Source: Kistimonas sp964291485
GTDB lineage: Bacteria > Pseudomonadota > Gammaproteobacteria > Pseudomonadales > Endozoicomonadaceae
Direction: 5' to 3'
DNA length: 64,000 bases
NCBI GenBank assembly: GCA_964291485.2
Contig: OZ220224.1
Coordinates: 1 to 64,000, forward strand
Shown: positions 20,842 through 29,982 of the stretch, in pieces
Numbering within the stretch: the first letter of the stretch is position 1
Layout of the letters: the number at the start of each line of letters is the position of its first letter
Translations under genes and position numbers: made by a program
The notes under the pieces: model-generated
What the model saw: the letters and a program-made list of their open reading frames with translations, nothing else
Told to the model about the DNA's origin: nothing
Database searches by the model: none

Positions 20842-21365
20842 TAACCGATAAGTGGTTATGTTTTGATCAATGACTAGTCACCTTGTACATCTAATCCCAT
20901 TTGCCAGGGCTTTGGCATCGGTGTATGCCGATGTATTGTACGGTTATGTACTCTAGAGCCTGCCGCAAAGATGCTTAATAGCAGACAGGGTGACTATAAA
21001 AAGACCTTCAGTTGCCATGGCGACTGACTAACCCTATGCAGATTCCGTAATGCTGTATAAGTATGGTGAAAAGTGACTCTGTTTGGCGGGATTTTTAGAG
21101 AAAGAACTCAAGTATTTTTATCTGGTAACCAATCATCCGGTTATATGAATGGTCAGATGTGACCGCGGTATTTCCATTTTTCTCTGTCTTGCTTGTGTAA
21201 GCTCACACAGTCCTGTTCATTACCCATATTAAAGGTAGTGTTGCTGGTATAAAAACAGATATTTATGTTAGTTCAACTGCTTATTTTTCCCCCTGCTATG
21301 AACTTTATGCCCTGCATTTGCTTCTTAGTATTGAAAAAAATGCATCTAATAGAGGAATGGGTTAT
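20842..21365. other. Intergenic region between feoABC and kinase gene
   Basis: A divergent, AT-rich region of about 520 bases. It includes a second FNR half-like motif (TTGATCAATGA near 20863) and a small inverted repeat, CATCGG/CCGATG, near 20920. No reading frame is convincing. Confidence 0.5.
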
Positions 21366-22679
21366 ATGGAAAAAAAAGCAGCTTTACCTGGAGCAGGGGG
21401 AGGCGCACGTAGAGGAACTGAAAGCGGTGATGCCACGCTAGCAGGTGCCATTGGAGGAGTAAGCCTTGAAGGAACGTCAGCAGGATACAGAAGTGTTAGA
21501 AGAAAGCAGTCAGCTGATTCTTCTCCTCAGTTGACAAGGCAGGCTTCCAGTTCTGGTAAATCGAAAACGCCATCACGAGAAGTAGGGTTTTCTAAAGTGT
21601 CAGGTTTTAAAATATATGAGAAGTTTCTTGAGGGTAATAAGAGCGATGTAATAAATGCGGTGCAGGTATTAGACAATAACGTAATAATAAGTGAACAACC
21701 TCTGGAAGATGATTACACGTCAGAATTTGAAAATTACATTGTCGAAGTTATTGCTAAAGGTTCATTTTCACAGGTGTTGGGAATAAAGAAGAAATCACAG
21801 GAATTGAATATAAGCAAAAGTTTTGCTGTTAAGTACCAAACTAAACAGTCAGATGTCGCTGTGCATCATTTCGACTGTGAGATTAATATTCTATCCTCTC
21901 TGTCGCCGCATCCATCCATAGTTAGGCTGTTTGCGTCATTCGTTATTAATAATGATCAGCGGGTGGCTTGCATGGAGTTGTGCCGAACGGATCTTTTTTA
22001 CTACTTGCAAGGAAAAAAGCGGTCAAACATCCCCGAAAAAGATGCTCGTAAACTGATAGCAGAGCTTTGCGAAGGCTTAGTCTTTCTTAATCAGTCAAAG
22101 CTGATTCATAGAGACATAAAAGCCGAAAACCTTTTGTTAGGTTATGATGGAATCTGGAAATGGTCTGATTTTGGGTTTGCTGTTAGGGTGGATTCTGAGG
22201 GGGAAGTGTGTACTAGATATGAATTTCGGGGAACGCCTGAGTATATTGCACCGGAGATAGTTTTACGTGGCAGACGTGAATATTCAATGTATTCTGATCG
22301 ATGGGCGCTGGGTATTTTATTGTATGAGATAACGTGCACGCCTTATATAGAAGGTATATATAATTTTCTGAAGAAACCTGAGAATGTGGGGCGTTTTTCT
22401 AATGAAGAGCGTGCATGTGATGCATTTATATCTAGTATGCATGACGGCGTATCGGTTGCAAATCAGACTATTCGCTCAATCATTAATAACAAGTTTGTAA
22501 GTAGGGAAGCTTTTTATATGACGTCTTACGATGAGTTCCCTGAAAGGTTGGCTGATTACGGTTGGCGCAAAGAAATGATTATCTGGGGCGGTGCAGCTCT
22601 AAAGAGAGTTAAAGAGGAGAGGATTGATCCGGCGATAATAGCCAAACATCAGCGAAGTAAGCTGCGTGCGTTAGAGTGA
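21366..22679 (+). CDS. Eukaryotic-type Ser/Thr protein kinase, possible secreted effector
   Basis: A 437-residue protein. Residues 1-85 are Gly/Ser/Arg-rich and probably disordered; a complete kinase domain follows. It has a glycine-rich loop (KGSFSQV), the ATP lysine in FAVKY (Lys156), the helix-C Glu (Glu172), HRDIKAENLL with catalytic Asp250 and Asn255, SDFGFA (Asp268), GTPEYIAPE, and SDRWALGILLYE. All catalytic residues are kept, so it should be active. No transmembrane segment or PASTA domain is present, unlike housekeeping bacterial kinases. The gene is clearly AT-richer than its neighbours, suggesting transfer. The frame opens at 21318; ATG 21366 was chosen because GAGGA lies about 10 bases upstream. 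Export to a host is inference. Confidence 0.88.
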   Translation: MEKKAALPGAGGGARRGTESGDATLAGAIGGVSLEGTSAGYRSVRRKQSADSSPQLTRQASSSGKSKTPSREVGFSKVSGFKIYEKFLEGNKSDVINAVQVLDNNVIISEQPLEDDYTSEFENYIVEVIAKGSFSQVLGIKKKSQELNISKSFAVKYQTKQSDVAVHHFDCEINILSSLSPHPSIVRLFASFVINNDQRVACMELCRTDLFYYLQGKKRSNIPEKDARKLIAELCEGLVFLNQSKLIHRDIKAENLLLGYDGIWKWSDFGFAVRVDSEGEVCTRYEFRGTPEYIAPEIVLRGRREYSMYSDRWALGILLYEITCTPYIEGIYNFLKKPENVGRFSNEERACDAFISSMHDGVSVANQTIRSIINNKFVSREAFYMTSYDEFPERLADYGWRKEMIIWGGAALKRVKEERIDPAIIAKHQRSKLRALE

Positions 22680-23005
22680 TACCCGTCATTTTCAGAAGTC
22701 GCAGCGTGTTATCCTCGTTAGCGTTAACACTCAGTTCAACCATTACAATAGGCAGTCTGAATCTTTGGCAGGTTTTTGTGGTAAGCGGGTGATTCCTGCA
22801 GAAATTAAGGTGTGAGACATGCCTGGCATGCGTTTCAAGATTGTCTGAGTATCTATGATTTGCACTTCGCGTAAGAGATATCTCACGTACCAAGAGGGAG
22901 TTGTCGGCTATTGTCAAATTTCCGGCAGGGTTACATTAAACCTGCAAGGACAGCGAACGCACAGGGCAGTGTGGCGCACGGAAGCGTACAAACAATGATC
23001 GTCAG
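22680..23005. other. Intergenic region after kinase gene
   Basis: About 330 bases between the kinase gene and a terminator hairpin. No convincing reading frame on either strand, and no tRNA or known RNA fold recognised. Confidence 0.4.
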
Positions 23006-23027
23006 AACCCCGGTTTCGGGGTTTTGT
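23006..23027 (+). terminator. Hairpin terminator before zinc exporter gene
   Basis: AACCCCG/CGGGGTT, a perfect 7-bp stem with a GTTT loop, followed by TTG. It lies between the kinase gene and the zinc exporter gene; the preceding 300 bases show no gene, so a small transcript ending here cannot be excluded. Confidence 0.65.
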
Positions 23028-23119
23028 CGTTTATAGCAGTTATGTTTTCGTTCTGCCCATCAGCCTATACTCTTTCCAGATCGCTGTTGCTTCTTCCCGT
23101 TTCATTGATTGGCGTAGCC

Positions 23120-24034
23120 ATGAAACATGCGCATATCGATAGTCGCAATCGTCTAGTCATCGCCTTCCTGCTGACTGCAGGCTTTATGTTTGTCGAAGTG
23201 GCAGGTGGTCTGGTCTCAGGATCCTTGGCCTTACTGGCGGATGCCGGGCATATGCTGACGGATGCCGCGTCGTTGTTTCTTGCATTAATCGCGCTCCGTT
23301 ACAGTGAACGCAAGCCTGATGCACGGCGAACCTTTGGGTATCACAGAACAACGACACTGGCTGCTTTTCTCAATGCACTGTCTCTGTTTGTGATAGTGGC
23401 ATTTATAGTGGTTGAAGCCAGCAAGCGCCTCTGGCACCCTTCTCCGGTGTTGAGCGGCACGATGTTACTGGTGGCGTCCATTGGGCTGGTCGTGAATATC
23501 ATTGCTTTCGCCATACTTCATGGTGGCGATCGCCATAACCTCAATATGCGTGGGGCAGCCTTGCATGTTATGGGGGATCTGCTGGGTTCTCTGGCTGCCA
23601 TTATTGCGGCGCTGGTGATCATGCTGACCGGATGGACGCCCATTGATCCGATTTTATCGGTAGTGGTGTCTGGACTGATTCTGCGCAGTGCATGGGCACT
23701 CTTAAGGCAGGCCGCGCATATTTTGATGGAAGGCGCCCCTGAACACCTGGTCGCTGAAGAAGTACGTCTGGCTATTGTTGAGAGAGTGCCTCAAGCTTTG
23801 GATGTGCATCATGTGCATATCTGGGCGTTATCACCGGAACGAATCCTGATGACTCTTCATGTCAAAACCACGCAACTGGCCAGTAACTGCAAAACATTGA
23901 AAGCGATCAATGACGTACTGCGCGAGCGGTTCGGTGTTGACCACGCCACCATTCAGCTGGAACAGGATTATTGCACGGACTCAGAGCCCCCCCTGGAAAC
24001 TCCAAGCGATCTTGCACATGATCATGATCATTAA
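23120..24034 (+). CDS. CDF-family zinc/cation exporter (CzcD/ZitB-like)
   Basis: A 304-residue inner-membrane cation diffusion facilitator that would export Zn(II), and possibly Co or Cd, in exchange for protons. It has six predicted membrane helices and the paired metal-site motifs HMLTD (helix 2) and HVMGD (helix 5). A cytoplasmic C-terminal domain contains VHHVHIWAL, and the tail is His-rich (HDHDH). The frame opens 96 bases earlier at 23024, inside the terminator hairpin. ATG 23120 is preferred because MKHAHIDSRNRL is the usual CzcD-type N-terminus. The exact metal cannot be read from sequence. Confidence 0.88.
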   Translation: MKHAHIDSRNRLVIAFLLTAGFMFVEVAGGLVSGSLALLADAGHMLTDAASLFLALIALRYSERKPDARRTFGYHRTTTLAAFLNALSLFVIVAFIVVEASKRLWHPSPVLSGTMLLVASIGLVVNIIAFAILHGGDRHNLNMRGAALHVMGDLLGSLAAIIAALVIMLTGWTPIDPILSVVVSGLILRSAWALLRQAAHILMEGAPEHLVAEEVRLAIVERVPQALDVHHVHIWALSPERILMTLHVKTTQLASNCKTLKAINDVLRERFGVDHATIQLEQDYCTDSEPPLETPSDLAHDHDH

Positions 24035-24238
24035 ATTTCCTGAAAGGATAAATTTTATACCAATAATAATTGACCCCTGACGTTTGATGAGGACAATGTG
24101 CGCCCTGCAATATTCAATTGTCTTTTTCGCATTTTTTCTTGTTCATAGCGGTATCTGACCGTGAATGAGTAAAGGGGGTGGCCACACGTAAGTGGCTTGT
24201 TGTCCAACGGAAGTTATCAGGAAGTGGAAGGATTTTAG

Positions 24239-25333
24239 ATGACCTTCTTCAAGCATATTCTGGCGCCAATTGTCTTCGCCTTCAGCCTGAGTGGCGGTGT
24301 AGCAGCAGAGAACGTTGTGCATGTGTACAACTGGAGCGACTACATCGCCGAGGATACGATAGAGAATTTTGAGAAAGAAACCGGTATCAAGGTCATTTAT
24401 GACGTGTTTGACAGCAATGAGGTGCTGGAAGCCAAATTGTTGTCTGGCCGCAGTGGCTATGATGTCGTTGCTCCTACCAGCGAATTCCTGGCTCGTCAGG
24501 TAAAAGCCGGCGTATTCATGCCGCTGGATAAATCACGCCTGCCAAACTGGCAACACCTGAACAAGGATCTGCTCAATCAGCTGCAGGAGCATGATCCGGA
24601 TAATACCTATGCAATTCCGTATATGTGGGGAACAACCGGTTTAGGTTACAACCCTGACAAGGTGAAACAGGTGCTGGGTGATAAAGCCCCGGTTGACAGC
24701 TGGGCCCTGGTGATGGACCCGGAAAATATGAAGAAGCTGTCAAAGTGTGGTGTCGCGTTTCAGGATTCTGCGACAGAGATGATGCCAGTGGCGCTCTCCT
24801 ACCTGGGACTTGATCCGAACAGTACAAAGGCCGCAGATTACCGCAAGGCAGAAAAGGCGCTGCTTGCCGTACGCCCCTATGTGCGTTATTTCCATTCCTC
24901 CCGCTATATATCGGACCTGGCCAATGGTGAAATCTGTGTGGCTGTAGGTTGGTCCGGCGACGTGTATCAGGCGGCGGACCGTGCCGAAGAAGCAGGCAAT
25001 GGGGTCAATATCAGCTATTCCATCCCGAAGGAAGGCTCGGGCCTCTGGTTTGACATGCTGGCTATTCCAAAGGACGCGGCCCATGTCGAGAATGCACACC
25101 GTTTTCTCAATTATCTGATGAAGCCGGAAGTGATAGCCTCCATTTCCAATTATGTGGCCTATGCGAATCCGAACGATGCCGCTACGCCGCTGCTTGCTCC
25201 TGATATCCGCAATAATCCCGGCATATATCCGGATGCTGAGACCAGAAAGAAACTGTTTACTTTCCGGGAAGTCTCACCCGCGCTGATCCGAACGATTAAC
25301 CGAAGTTGGAACCGGATCCAGTCTGGGCAGTAG
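24239..25333 (+). CDS. potF: Putrescine-binding periplasmic protein PotF
   Basis: A 364-residue substrate-binding protein of the polyamine ABC importer family. A Sec signal peptide is seen (residues 1-23, cleaved after VAA). The mature part begins VVHVYNWSDYIAEDTI, the PotF/PotD family opening, and keeps IPYMWGTTGLGYN and GEICVAVGWSGDV, which line the polyamine site. A GGAAGG ribosome site precedes ATG 24239. It leads the potFGHI cluster with a 235-base gap before potG. A GGGGAA/TTCCCC hairpin in that gap (25403-25417) may lower downstream expression. Putrescine preference is inferred from gene order. Confidence 0.9.
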   Translation: MTFFKHILAPIVFAFSLSGGVAAENVVHVYNWSDYIAEDTIENFEKETGIKVIYDVFDSNEVLEAKLLSGRSGYDVVAPTSEFLARQVKAGVFMPLDKSRLPNWQHLNKDLLNQLQEHDPDNTYAIPYMWGTTGLGYNPDKVKQVLGDKAPVDSWALVMDPENMKKLSKCGVAFQDSATEMMPVALSYLGLDPNSTKAADYRKAEKALLAVRPYVRYFHSSRYISDLANGEICVAVGWSGDVYQAADRAEEAGNGVNISYSIPKEGSGLWFDMLAIPKDAAHVENAHRFLNYLMKPEVIASISNYVAYANPNDAATPLLAPDIRNNPGIYPDAETRKKLFTFREVSPALIRTINRSWNRIQSGQ

Positions 25334-25568
25334 CCACCTGATGAATGGCCGATTGTCGTTTTTTCGTGGACGAATTCAGGGCCTGACCGGAAACGGGCAG
25401 GTGGGGAACTTTTCCCCGTAATCGTCGTCTAGAAAAACAACTCCGGCCATTGTTGAGCACTTGTAGCATGTCCCGCCGGTGCTCATGGACTACATTTGAA
25501 ACATTTTCTGTTTACAGAGTTTTTTCGGCTGGCGCGCTCGAGGCCCGGCCGAGTGGAGACGTATTTTC

Positions 25569-26708
25569 ATGGCAGTAGCGTCCACCTTCTACAAGAAGAA
25601 ATTAAGCGCCCGGGAAAAGAAAGAAGTCCTGGTGCGTATCGACCGTGTCAGCAAGCACTTTGATGAAACGGTAGCGGTGGATGATGTCAGCCTGACGATC
25701 CACAAGGGTGAGATCTTTGCTCTGCTGGGTGGCTCCGGTTCCGGCAAGTCCACTTTGTTGCGTATTCTGGCCGGCTTCGAAAAGCCTACCGATGGGCGTA
25801 TTTTTCTGGATGGTCAGGATATTACCGACCTGCCGCCGTATGAACGCCCTATCAATATGATGTTTCAGTCGTATGCACTGTTTCCCCATATGACCGTAGA
25901 ACAGAACGTGGCGTTTGGCTTAAAACAGGATCGGCTGCCCAAGGCGGAAATCGCTGACCGTGTGGCAGAACTGCTGAAAATGGTGCGGATGAGCAAGTAT
26001 GCACGCCGTAAGCCCCATCAGTTGTCCGGTGGGCAGCGTCAGCGTGTGGCCATGGCCCGCAGTCTGGCCAAGCGACCCAAGCTGCTGTTGCTGGATGAGC
26101 CTATGGGCGCACTCGACAAGCAGCTGCGTACCCAGATGCAGCTGGAAGTAGTGGAGATTTTGGAAACAGTAGGCGTCACCTGCCTGATGGTTACCCATGA
26201 TCAGGAAGAAGCCATGACCATGGCTGACCGGATTGGCATTATGGATGCCGGCTGGATCGTGCAGACCGGTACACCGATGGATATTTATGAAACCCCCAAC
26301 TGTCGTATGACTGCGGAGTTCATTGGTTCCATCAATATCTTCGCCGGTGAAATCGTGTCCGATGCAGCCGACCACGTCATTATCGACAGCAAGGATCTGC
26401 CGGTACCTGTGCGGATCGGCCACGGTATCACGACTGCGCTGGAAGAGCGGAAGGTCTGGGTTGCTGTACGTCCGGAAAAAATCTTCGTGGATCTGGATAA
26501 GCCTGAAGAAGAACATAACTGGGCGAAAGGTGTGGTGGTTGATATCGCCTACCTTGGTGCGCATTCCGTGTATTACGTTGAGCTGCCTTCCGGCAAGGTG
26601 ATCCAGTGCAATATGGCTAACGTGGAGCGTACCGCGGATAACCCGACCTGGGACGATGAAGTGTATGTTTCCTGGGATTCCACCAACTGCGTGGTGCTGA
26701 ACTCATGA
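25569..26708 (+). CDS. potG: Polyamine ABC transporter ATPase PotG
   Basis: A 379-residue ATP-binding subunit. Walker A is GGSGSGKST (54-62), followed by a Q-loop (FQSYALFP), the signature LSGGQRQR, Walker B (LLLLDEPMGALD) and the H-loop (MVTHDQEEA). The C-terminal third is a TOBE-type regulatory domain. The N-terminal extension before the ATPase core is typical of PotG as opposed to PotA. The stop overlaps the potH start by 4 bases (ATGA), so the two are translationally coupled. Confidence 0.92.
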   Translation: MAVASTFYKKKLSAREKKEVLVRIDRVSKHFDETVAVDDVSLTIHKGEIFALLGGSGSGKSTLLRILAGFEKPTDGRIFLDGQDITDLPPYERPINMMFQSYALFPHMTVEQNVAFGLKQDRLPKAEIADRVAELLKMVRMSKYARRKPHQLSGGQRQRVAMARSLAKRPKLLLLDEPMGALDKQLRTQMQLEVVEILETVGVTCLMVTHDQEEAMTMADRIGIMDAGWIVQTGTPMDIYETPNCRMTAEFIGSINIFAGEIVSDAADHVIIDSKDLPVPVRIGHGITTALEERKVWVAVRPEKIFVDLDKPEEEHNWAKGVVVDIAYLGAHSVYYVELPSGKVIQCNMANVERTADNPTWDDEVYVSWDSTNCVVLNS

Positions 26709-27619
26709 AGTGGTTAACAAACTGGCATGAAACCCGGAGCAGCTTCGGCCGGGGGCTGGTGATTGGAACCCCGTACCTGTGGCTGGTGCTGTTTTTCCTG
26801 GTACCGTTTGCGATTGTTCTGAAAATCAGTTTTGCGTATTCCGAGATTGCGATTCCGCCCTATTCGGCGATTTTCGAGTATGCGGATGAAGCACTGACTA
26901 TTGTCCTTAACCTTGGGAACTACCTGTTCCTGGCGGATGATGAGTTGTACTTTGCCGCCTATCTTGGCTCGGTGAAGATCGCATTTATATCAGCATGTCT
27001 CTGTCTTCTGCTGGGGTATCCAATGGCATATGCCATGTCCCGGGCATCGAAGCGACGTCAGACATTGCTCGTGTTGTTAGTACTGCTGCCGTCGTGGACC
27101 TCGTTCCTGATCCGGATTTATGCGTGGATGGGGATTCTGAAAAACAACGGGCTACTGAATAACTTTCTGATGTGGCTGGGCGTGATTGATCACCCTCTGA
27201 TTATCATGAACACCAATCTGGCGGTCTATATTGGCATTGTGTACGCCTACCTGCCGTTCATGGTACTGCCGCTGTATGCGAATCTGGTGAAGCTGGATAA
27301 CTCGTTGCTGGAAGCGGCGCAGGATCTGGGCGCGCGTCCCTGGGAATCATTCTTCCGGGTGACGCTGCCTCTGTCCCGCAGCGGTATAATTGCGGGTTTC
27401 ATGCTCGTGTTTATCCCGGCGGTCGGTGAAGTCGTCATCCCGCAGCTGCTGGGTGGACCGGAAACCCTGATGATCGGTAAGGTGCTCTGGCAGGAGTTCT
27501 TTAATAACCGTGACTGGCCGGTGGCCTCTGCGCTGGCGATGGTGATGCTGTTGATCCTGCTGTTACCGATTGCCCTGTTTAACCATTTTCAGGCCCGTGA
27601 GCTGGAGGGCGAACGATGA
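26705..27619 (+). CDS. potH: Polyamine ABC transporter permease PotH
   Basis: A 304-residue inner-membrane permease with about six helices. The ATPase-contact EAA loop reads EAAQDLGARPWESFFRVTLP. A periplasmic insertion between the first two helices is typical of PotH. It overlaps potG and potI by 4 bases each. It forms the channel together with PotI. Confidence 0.92.
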   Translation: MKWLTNWHETRSSFGRGLVIGTPYLWLVLFFLVPFAIVLKISFAYSEIAIPPYSAIFEYADEALTIVLNLGNYLFLADDELYFAAYLGSVKIAFISACLCLLLGYPMAYAMSRASKRRQTLLVLLVLLPSWTSFLIRIYAWMGILKNNGLLNNFLMWLGVIDHPLIIMNTNLAVYIGIVYAYLPFMVLPLYANLVKLDNSLLEAAQDLGARPWESFFRVTLPLSRSGIIAGFMLVFIPAVGEVVIPQLLGGPETLMIGKVLWQEFFNNRDWPVASALAMVMLLILLLPIALFNHFQARELEGER

Positions 27620-28455
27620 AACGGAGTTTGTCATTCACCAACCTGATGCTGGTGGCCGGACTGGTTTTTCTCTACGTGCCGATGCTGATCCTGGTGATCT
27701 ACTCGTTTAACGAGTCGCGCCTGGTGACCGTCTGGGCAGGTTTTTCCGGCAAGTGGTACCTGGAACTGTTCCGGGATGACCAGTTGATGGCTGCAGTCTG
27801 GACCAGCTTGCAGATCGCGTTCTGGACATCCTCCATGGCGGTGGTACTGGGCACGATGTCGGCGTATATCATGACGCGTTTTTCCCGTTTCCGCGGGAAA
27901 ACGCTGTTTAACAGCCTGATCACTGCGCCGCTGGTGATGCCGGATGTTATTATTGGTCTGTCGTTGCTGCTGCTGTTTGTCTTTATGGCGCAAACCATTG
28001 GTTGGCCGCAAGATCGCGGCATGCTGACCATCTGGATTGCCCATGTGACCTTCTGTACGGCTTATGTGACGGTCGTCGTATCATCGCGGTTGCGAGAAGT
28101 CGATGTTTCCATTGAAGAGGCGGCCATGGATCTGGGCGCAACACCGCTGAAAACATTTTTCCTGATTACGATTCCGACCATTGCGCCGGCTTTGGCGGCA
28201 GGCTGGTTGTTGTCGTTTACGCTGTCACTGGATGACTTGGTTATTGCAAGTTTTGTGTCTGGCCCCGGATCAACCACATTGCCGATGGTGGTCTTTTCAT
28301 CCGTAAGACTGGGTGTGACACCAAAAATCAATGCGTTGGCGACGCTCATTATACTGGTGGTGTCGTTGGCGGCTTTCATTGCCTGGTGGCTGGCGAGACG
28401 TGCAGACCTCCAGCAACGGGAGGCAGAAGCACTTAAAGGCATGGATGAGCTATAA
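27616..28455 (+). CDS. potI: Polyamine ABC transporter permease PotI
   Basis: A 279-residue permease with six predicted helices and the EAA loop EEAAMDLGATPLKTFFLITIP. It is the last gene of potFGHI. A CAGGCAGG/CCTGCCTG hairpin at 28477-28497 follows the stop but has no T tract and lies inside the end of the convergent deaminase gene. Confidence 0.92.
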   Translation: MKRSLSFTNLMLVAGLVFLYVPMLILVIYSFNESRLVTVWAGFSGKWYLELFRDDQLMAAVWTSLQIAFWTSSMAVVLGTMSAYIMTRFSRFRGKTLFNSLITAPLVMPDVIIGLSLLLLFVFMAQTIGWPQDRGMLTIWIAHVTFCTAYVTVVVSSRLREVDVSIEEAAMDLGATPLKTFFLITIPTIAPALAAGWLLSFTLSLDDLVIASFVSGPGSTTLPMVVFSSVRLGVTPKINALATLIILVVSLAAFIAWWLARRADLQQREAEALKGMDEL

Positions 28456-28475
28456 ACGTCCATGATGCTGTTTCG

Positions 28476-29069
28476 TCAGGCAGGTTCACCCTGCCTGGCG
28501 TTATAAACAACGCATCCTTCATCTCTGAATTGCCGGAAAACGGCAATGGCTTCGTTTGTGAGGATATTGTCGGTCACTGAGATGCCCCGTTTTTTAAACT
28601 CACCTTTCCAGTCCGGATGGATTGGCCCTTCATCAAATCCGGTAATTTGTTCCAGTTCCGGACCGCTGCCTGCAACAACCAGTGACCGTATGCCAGACCA
28701 TAAGGCCGCGCCATAACACATCACGCACGGGCGCCAGTTCACGACCAGCTGGTAGGCAGGCAAACCTGCGCTGCCCAGATCCCATTGCCCAAGGGCCTTT
28801 TGTGCCAGTGACAACGCCATGACTTCGGCATGGGCAGAGGAACAGTTACTCTCCATTACTCGGTTGACGCCGATTATCACCCGTCGTCCAGAATCCCGCT
28901 CAAATACGCCAGCGGCAAATGGTCCACCCGTATTATGTTCAATATTCAGTCGTGAGAAGCGGATAACCGCAGCCATCCGTTCTTCCAGGGAAGGCAGACA
29001 TTCAGGCAGGAGGTTATTTTCTCTTTCTGCCCATGCCGGTAATGCGAGTGAGAATGTCTGGGATGTCAT
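28476..29069 (-). CDS. Cytidine/guanine deaminase-like zinc enzyme
   Basis: A 197-residue protein of the cytidine-deaminase superfamily. The zinc site is clear: HAE (His80, catalytic Glu82) and PCVMC (Cys115, Cys118). The HAE-PCxxC arrangement resembles nucleoside/guanine deaminases. The substrate cannot be settled; TadA itself is usually shorter. It starts 9 bases after the stop of the SDR gene upstream on the same strand, so the two probably form an operon. Confidence 0.8.
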   Translation of the reverse strand: MTSQTFSLALPAWAERENNLLPECLPSLEERMAAVIRFSRLNIEHNTGGPFAAGVFERDSGRRVIIGVNRVMESNCSSAHAEVMALSLAQKALGQWDLGSAGLPAYQLVVNWRPCVMCYGAALWSGIRSLVVAGSGPELEQITGFDEGPIHPDWKGEFKKRGISVTDNILTNEAIAVFRQFRDEGCVVYNARQGEPA

Positions 29070-29078
29070 AGGTCGTAT

Positions 29079-29906
29079 TCAGTTCACTTGATTCAGATTG
29101 AATAGTCGACTTAACAGACGCTGCAGCAGCGGTTGCGGTAACCACCGTCTGATAAATGGCATAACGAAACTGCCTCGGCCGATTCTGATGATAGCTGGCT
29201 TTTTCTCTTGCAGCAGGATGGAGACCAGCTTTTCAGAAAACGCCTCAGCCGTGGTTGGTCGCTCCTGCGAGGCGCCCGCTCGTCGACGAAGGGTTTCTTC
29301 AATCGATTGATAGAGAGAATTTTCTGGCAGGCTTTTTTCCAGTTCCCGTGTGGCCGTTTTACCAAAACTGGATTGAATAGCACCAGGTTGCACGGTAATG
29401 ACATCAATTCCGAATGGAGCCAGTTCTATTCGCAGTGCTTCTGATAGCGTATGCAGCGCCGCTTTGGAGGCGCAGTAAACACCGGAAAATGGTGAGGTGA
29501 GTATTCCGGATACACTACCAATATTAACGATTGTACCGCTGCCCTGCCGTCGCATGGAGGGGATAACTTTCTGGATCAGAGAGATGGGAGCGAAAGTGTT
29601 GGTTGTAAATTGTCGTTCGATTTCGGCTGTTGGTGTTTCTGCAATCGCACCCATAGCGCCATACCCGGCGTTATTAATCAGTATATCGATCCTGCCATCA
29701 GTGGCTAGGATATTGTCGACTAATGCATCGACCTGTTTTGAATCGGTGACATCAAGTGCGGCTGTCTTAATCCCCAATTGTTCAAGGTCCGTCATGGTAT
29801 CCGGATTGCGTGCAGTCGCCCAGACGTTGAATTCATGACGATGCAGGCTGATGGACAGCGCACGACCAATACCTTTAGAGCAGCCGGTGATCAGTACGGT
29901 TTTCAT
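29079..29906 (-). CDS. Short-chain dehydrogenase/reductase
   Basis: A 275-residue Rossmann-fold oxidoreductase of the classical SDR family. The cofactor loop is TGCSKGIG (7-14), NNAG lies at 78-81, catalytic Ser131 is in NIGSVSG, and the YxxxK pair is Tyr144 and Lys148. Arg32-Arg34 region (TARNPD) after the second beta strand suggests NADP preference. The substrate is unknown. It is the first gene of a two-gene minus-strand unit with the deaminase. Confidence 0.85.
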   Translation of the reverse strand: MKTVLITGCSKGIGRALSISLHRHEFNVWATARNPDTMTDLEQLGIKTAALDVTDSKQVDALVDNILATDGRIDILINNAGYGAMGAIAETPTAEIERQFTTNTFAPISLIQKVIPSMRRQGSGTIVNIGSVSGILTSPFSGVYCASKAALHTLSEALRIELAPFGIDVITVQPGAIQSSFGKTATRELEKSLPENSLYQSIEETLRRRAGASQERPTTAEAFSEKLVSILLQEKKPAIIRIGRGSFVMPFIRRWLPQPLLQRLLSRLFNLNQVN

Positions 29907-29982
29907 TGTTGTTGGGTAACTGGCTTAGGGGGATGAGTATTTTATCCCCCCGGATGATCGTCGACCAGTTGCCTGACGGATA

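Noticed and set aside
22609..22917. 102-codon minus-strand frame after the kinase gene
   Set aside because: Overlaps the kinase 3' end, no ribosome site and no recognisable features.
25920..26564. 214-codon minus-strand frame opposite potG
   Set aside because: Antisense shadow of a well-supported ATPase gene.
28477..28497. CAGGCAGG/CCTGCCTG hairpin as potFGHI terminator
   Set aside because: No T tract follows, and it lies within the coding end of the convergent deaminase gene.
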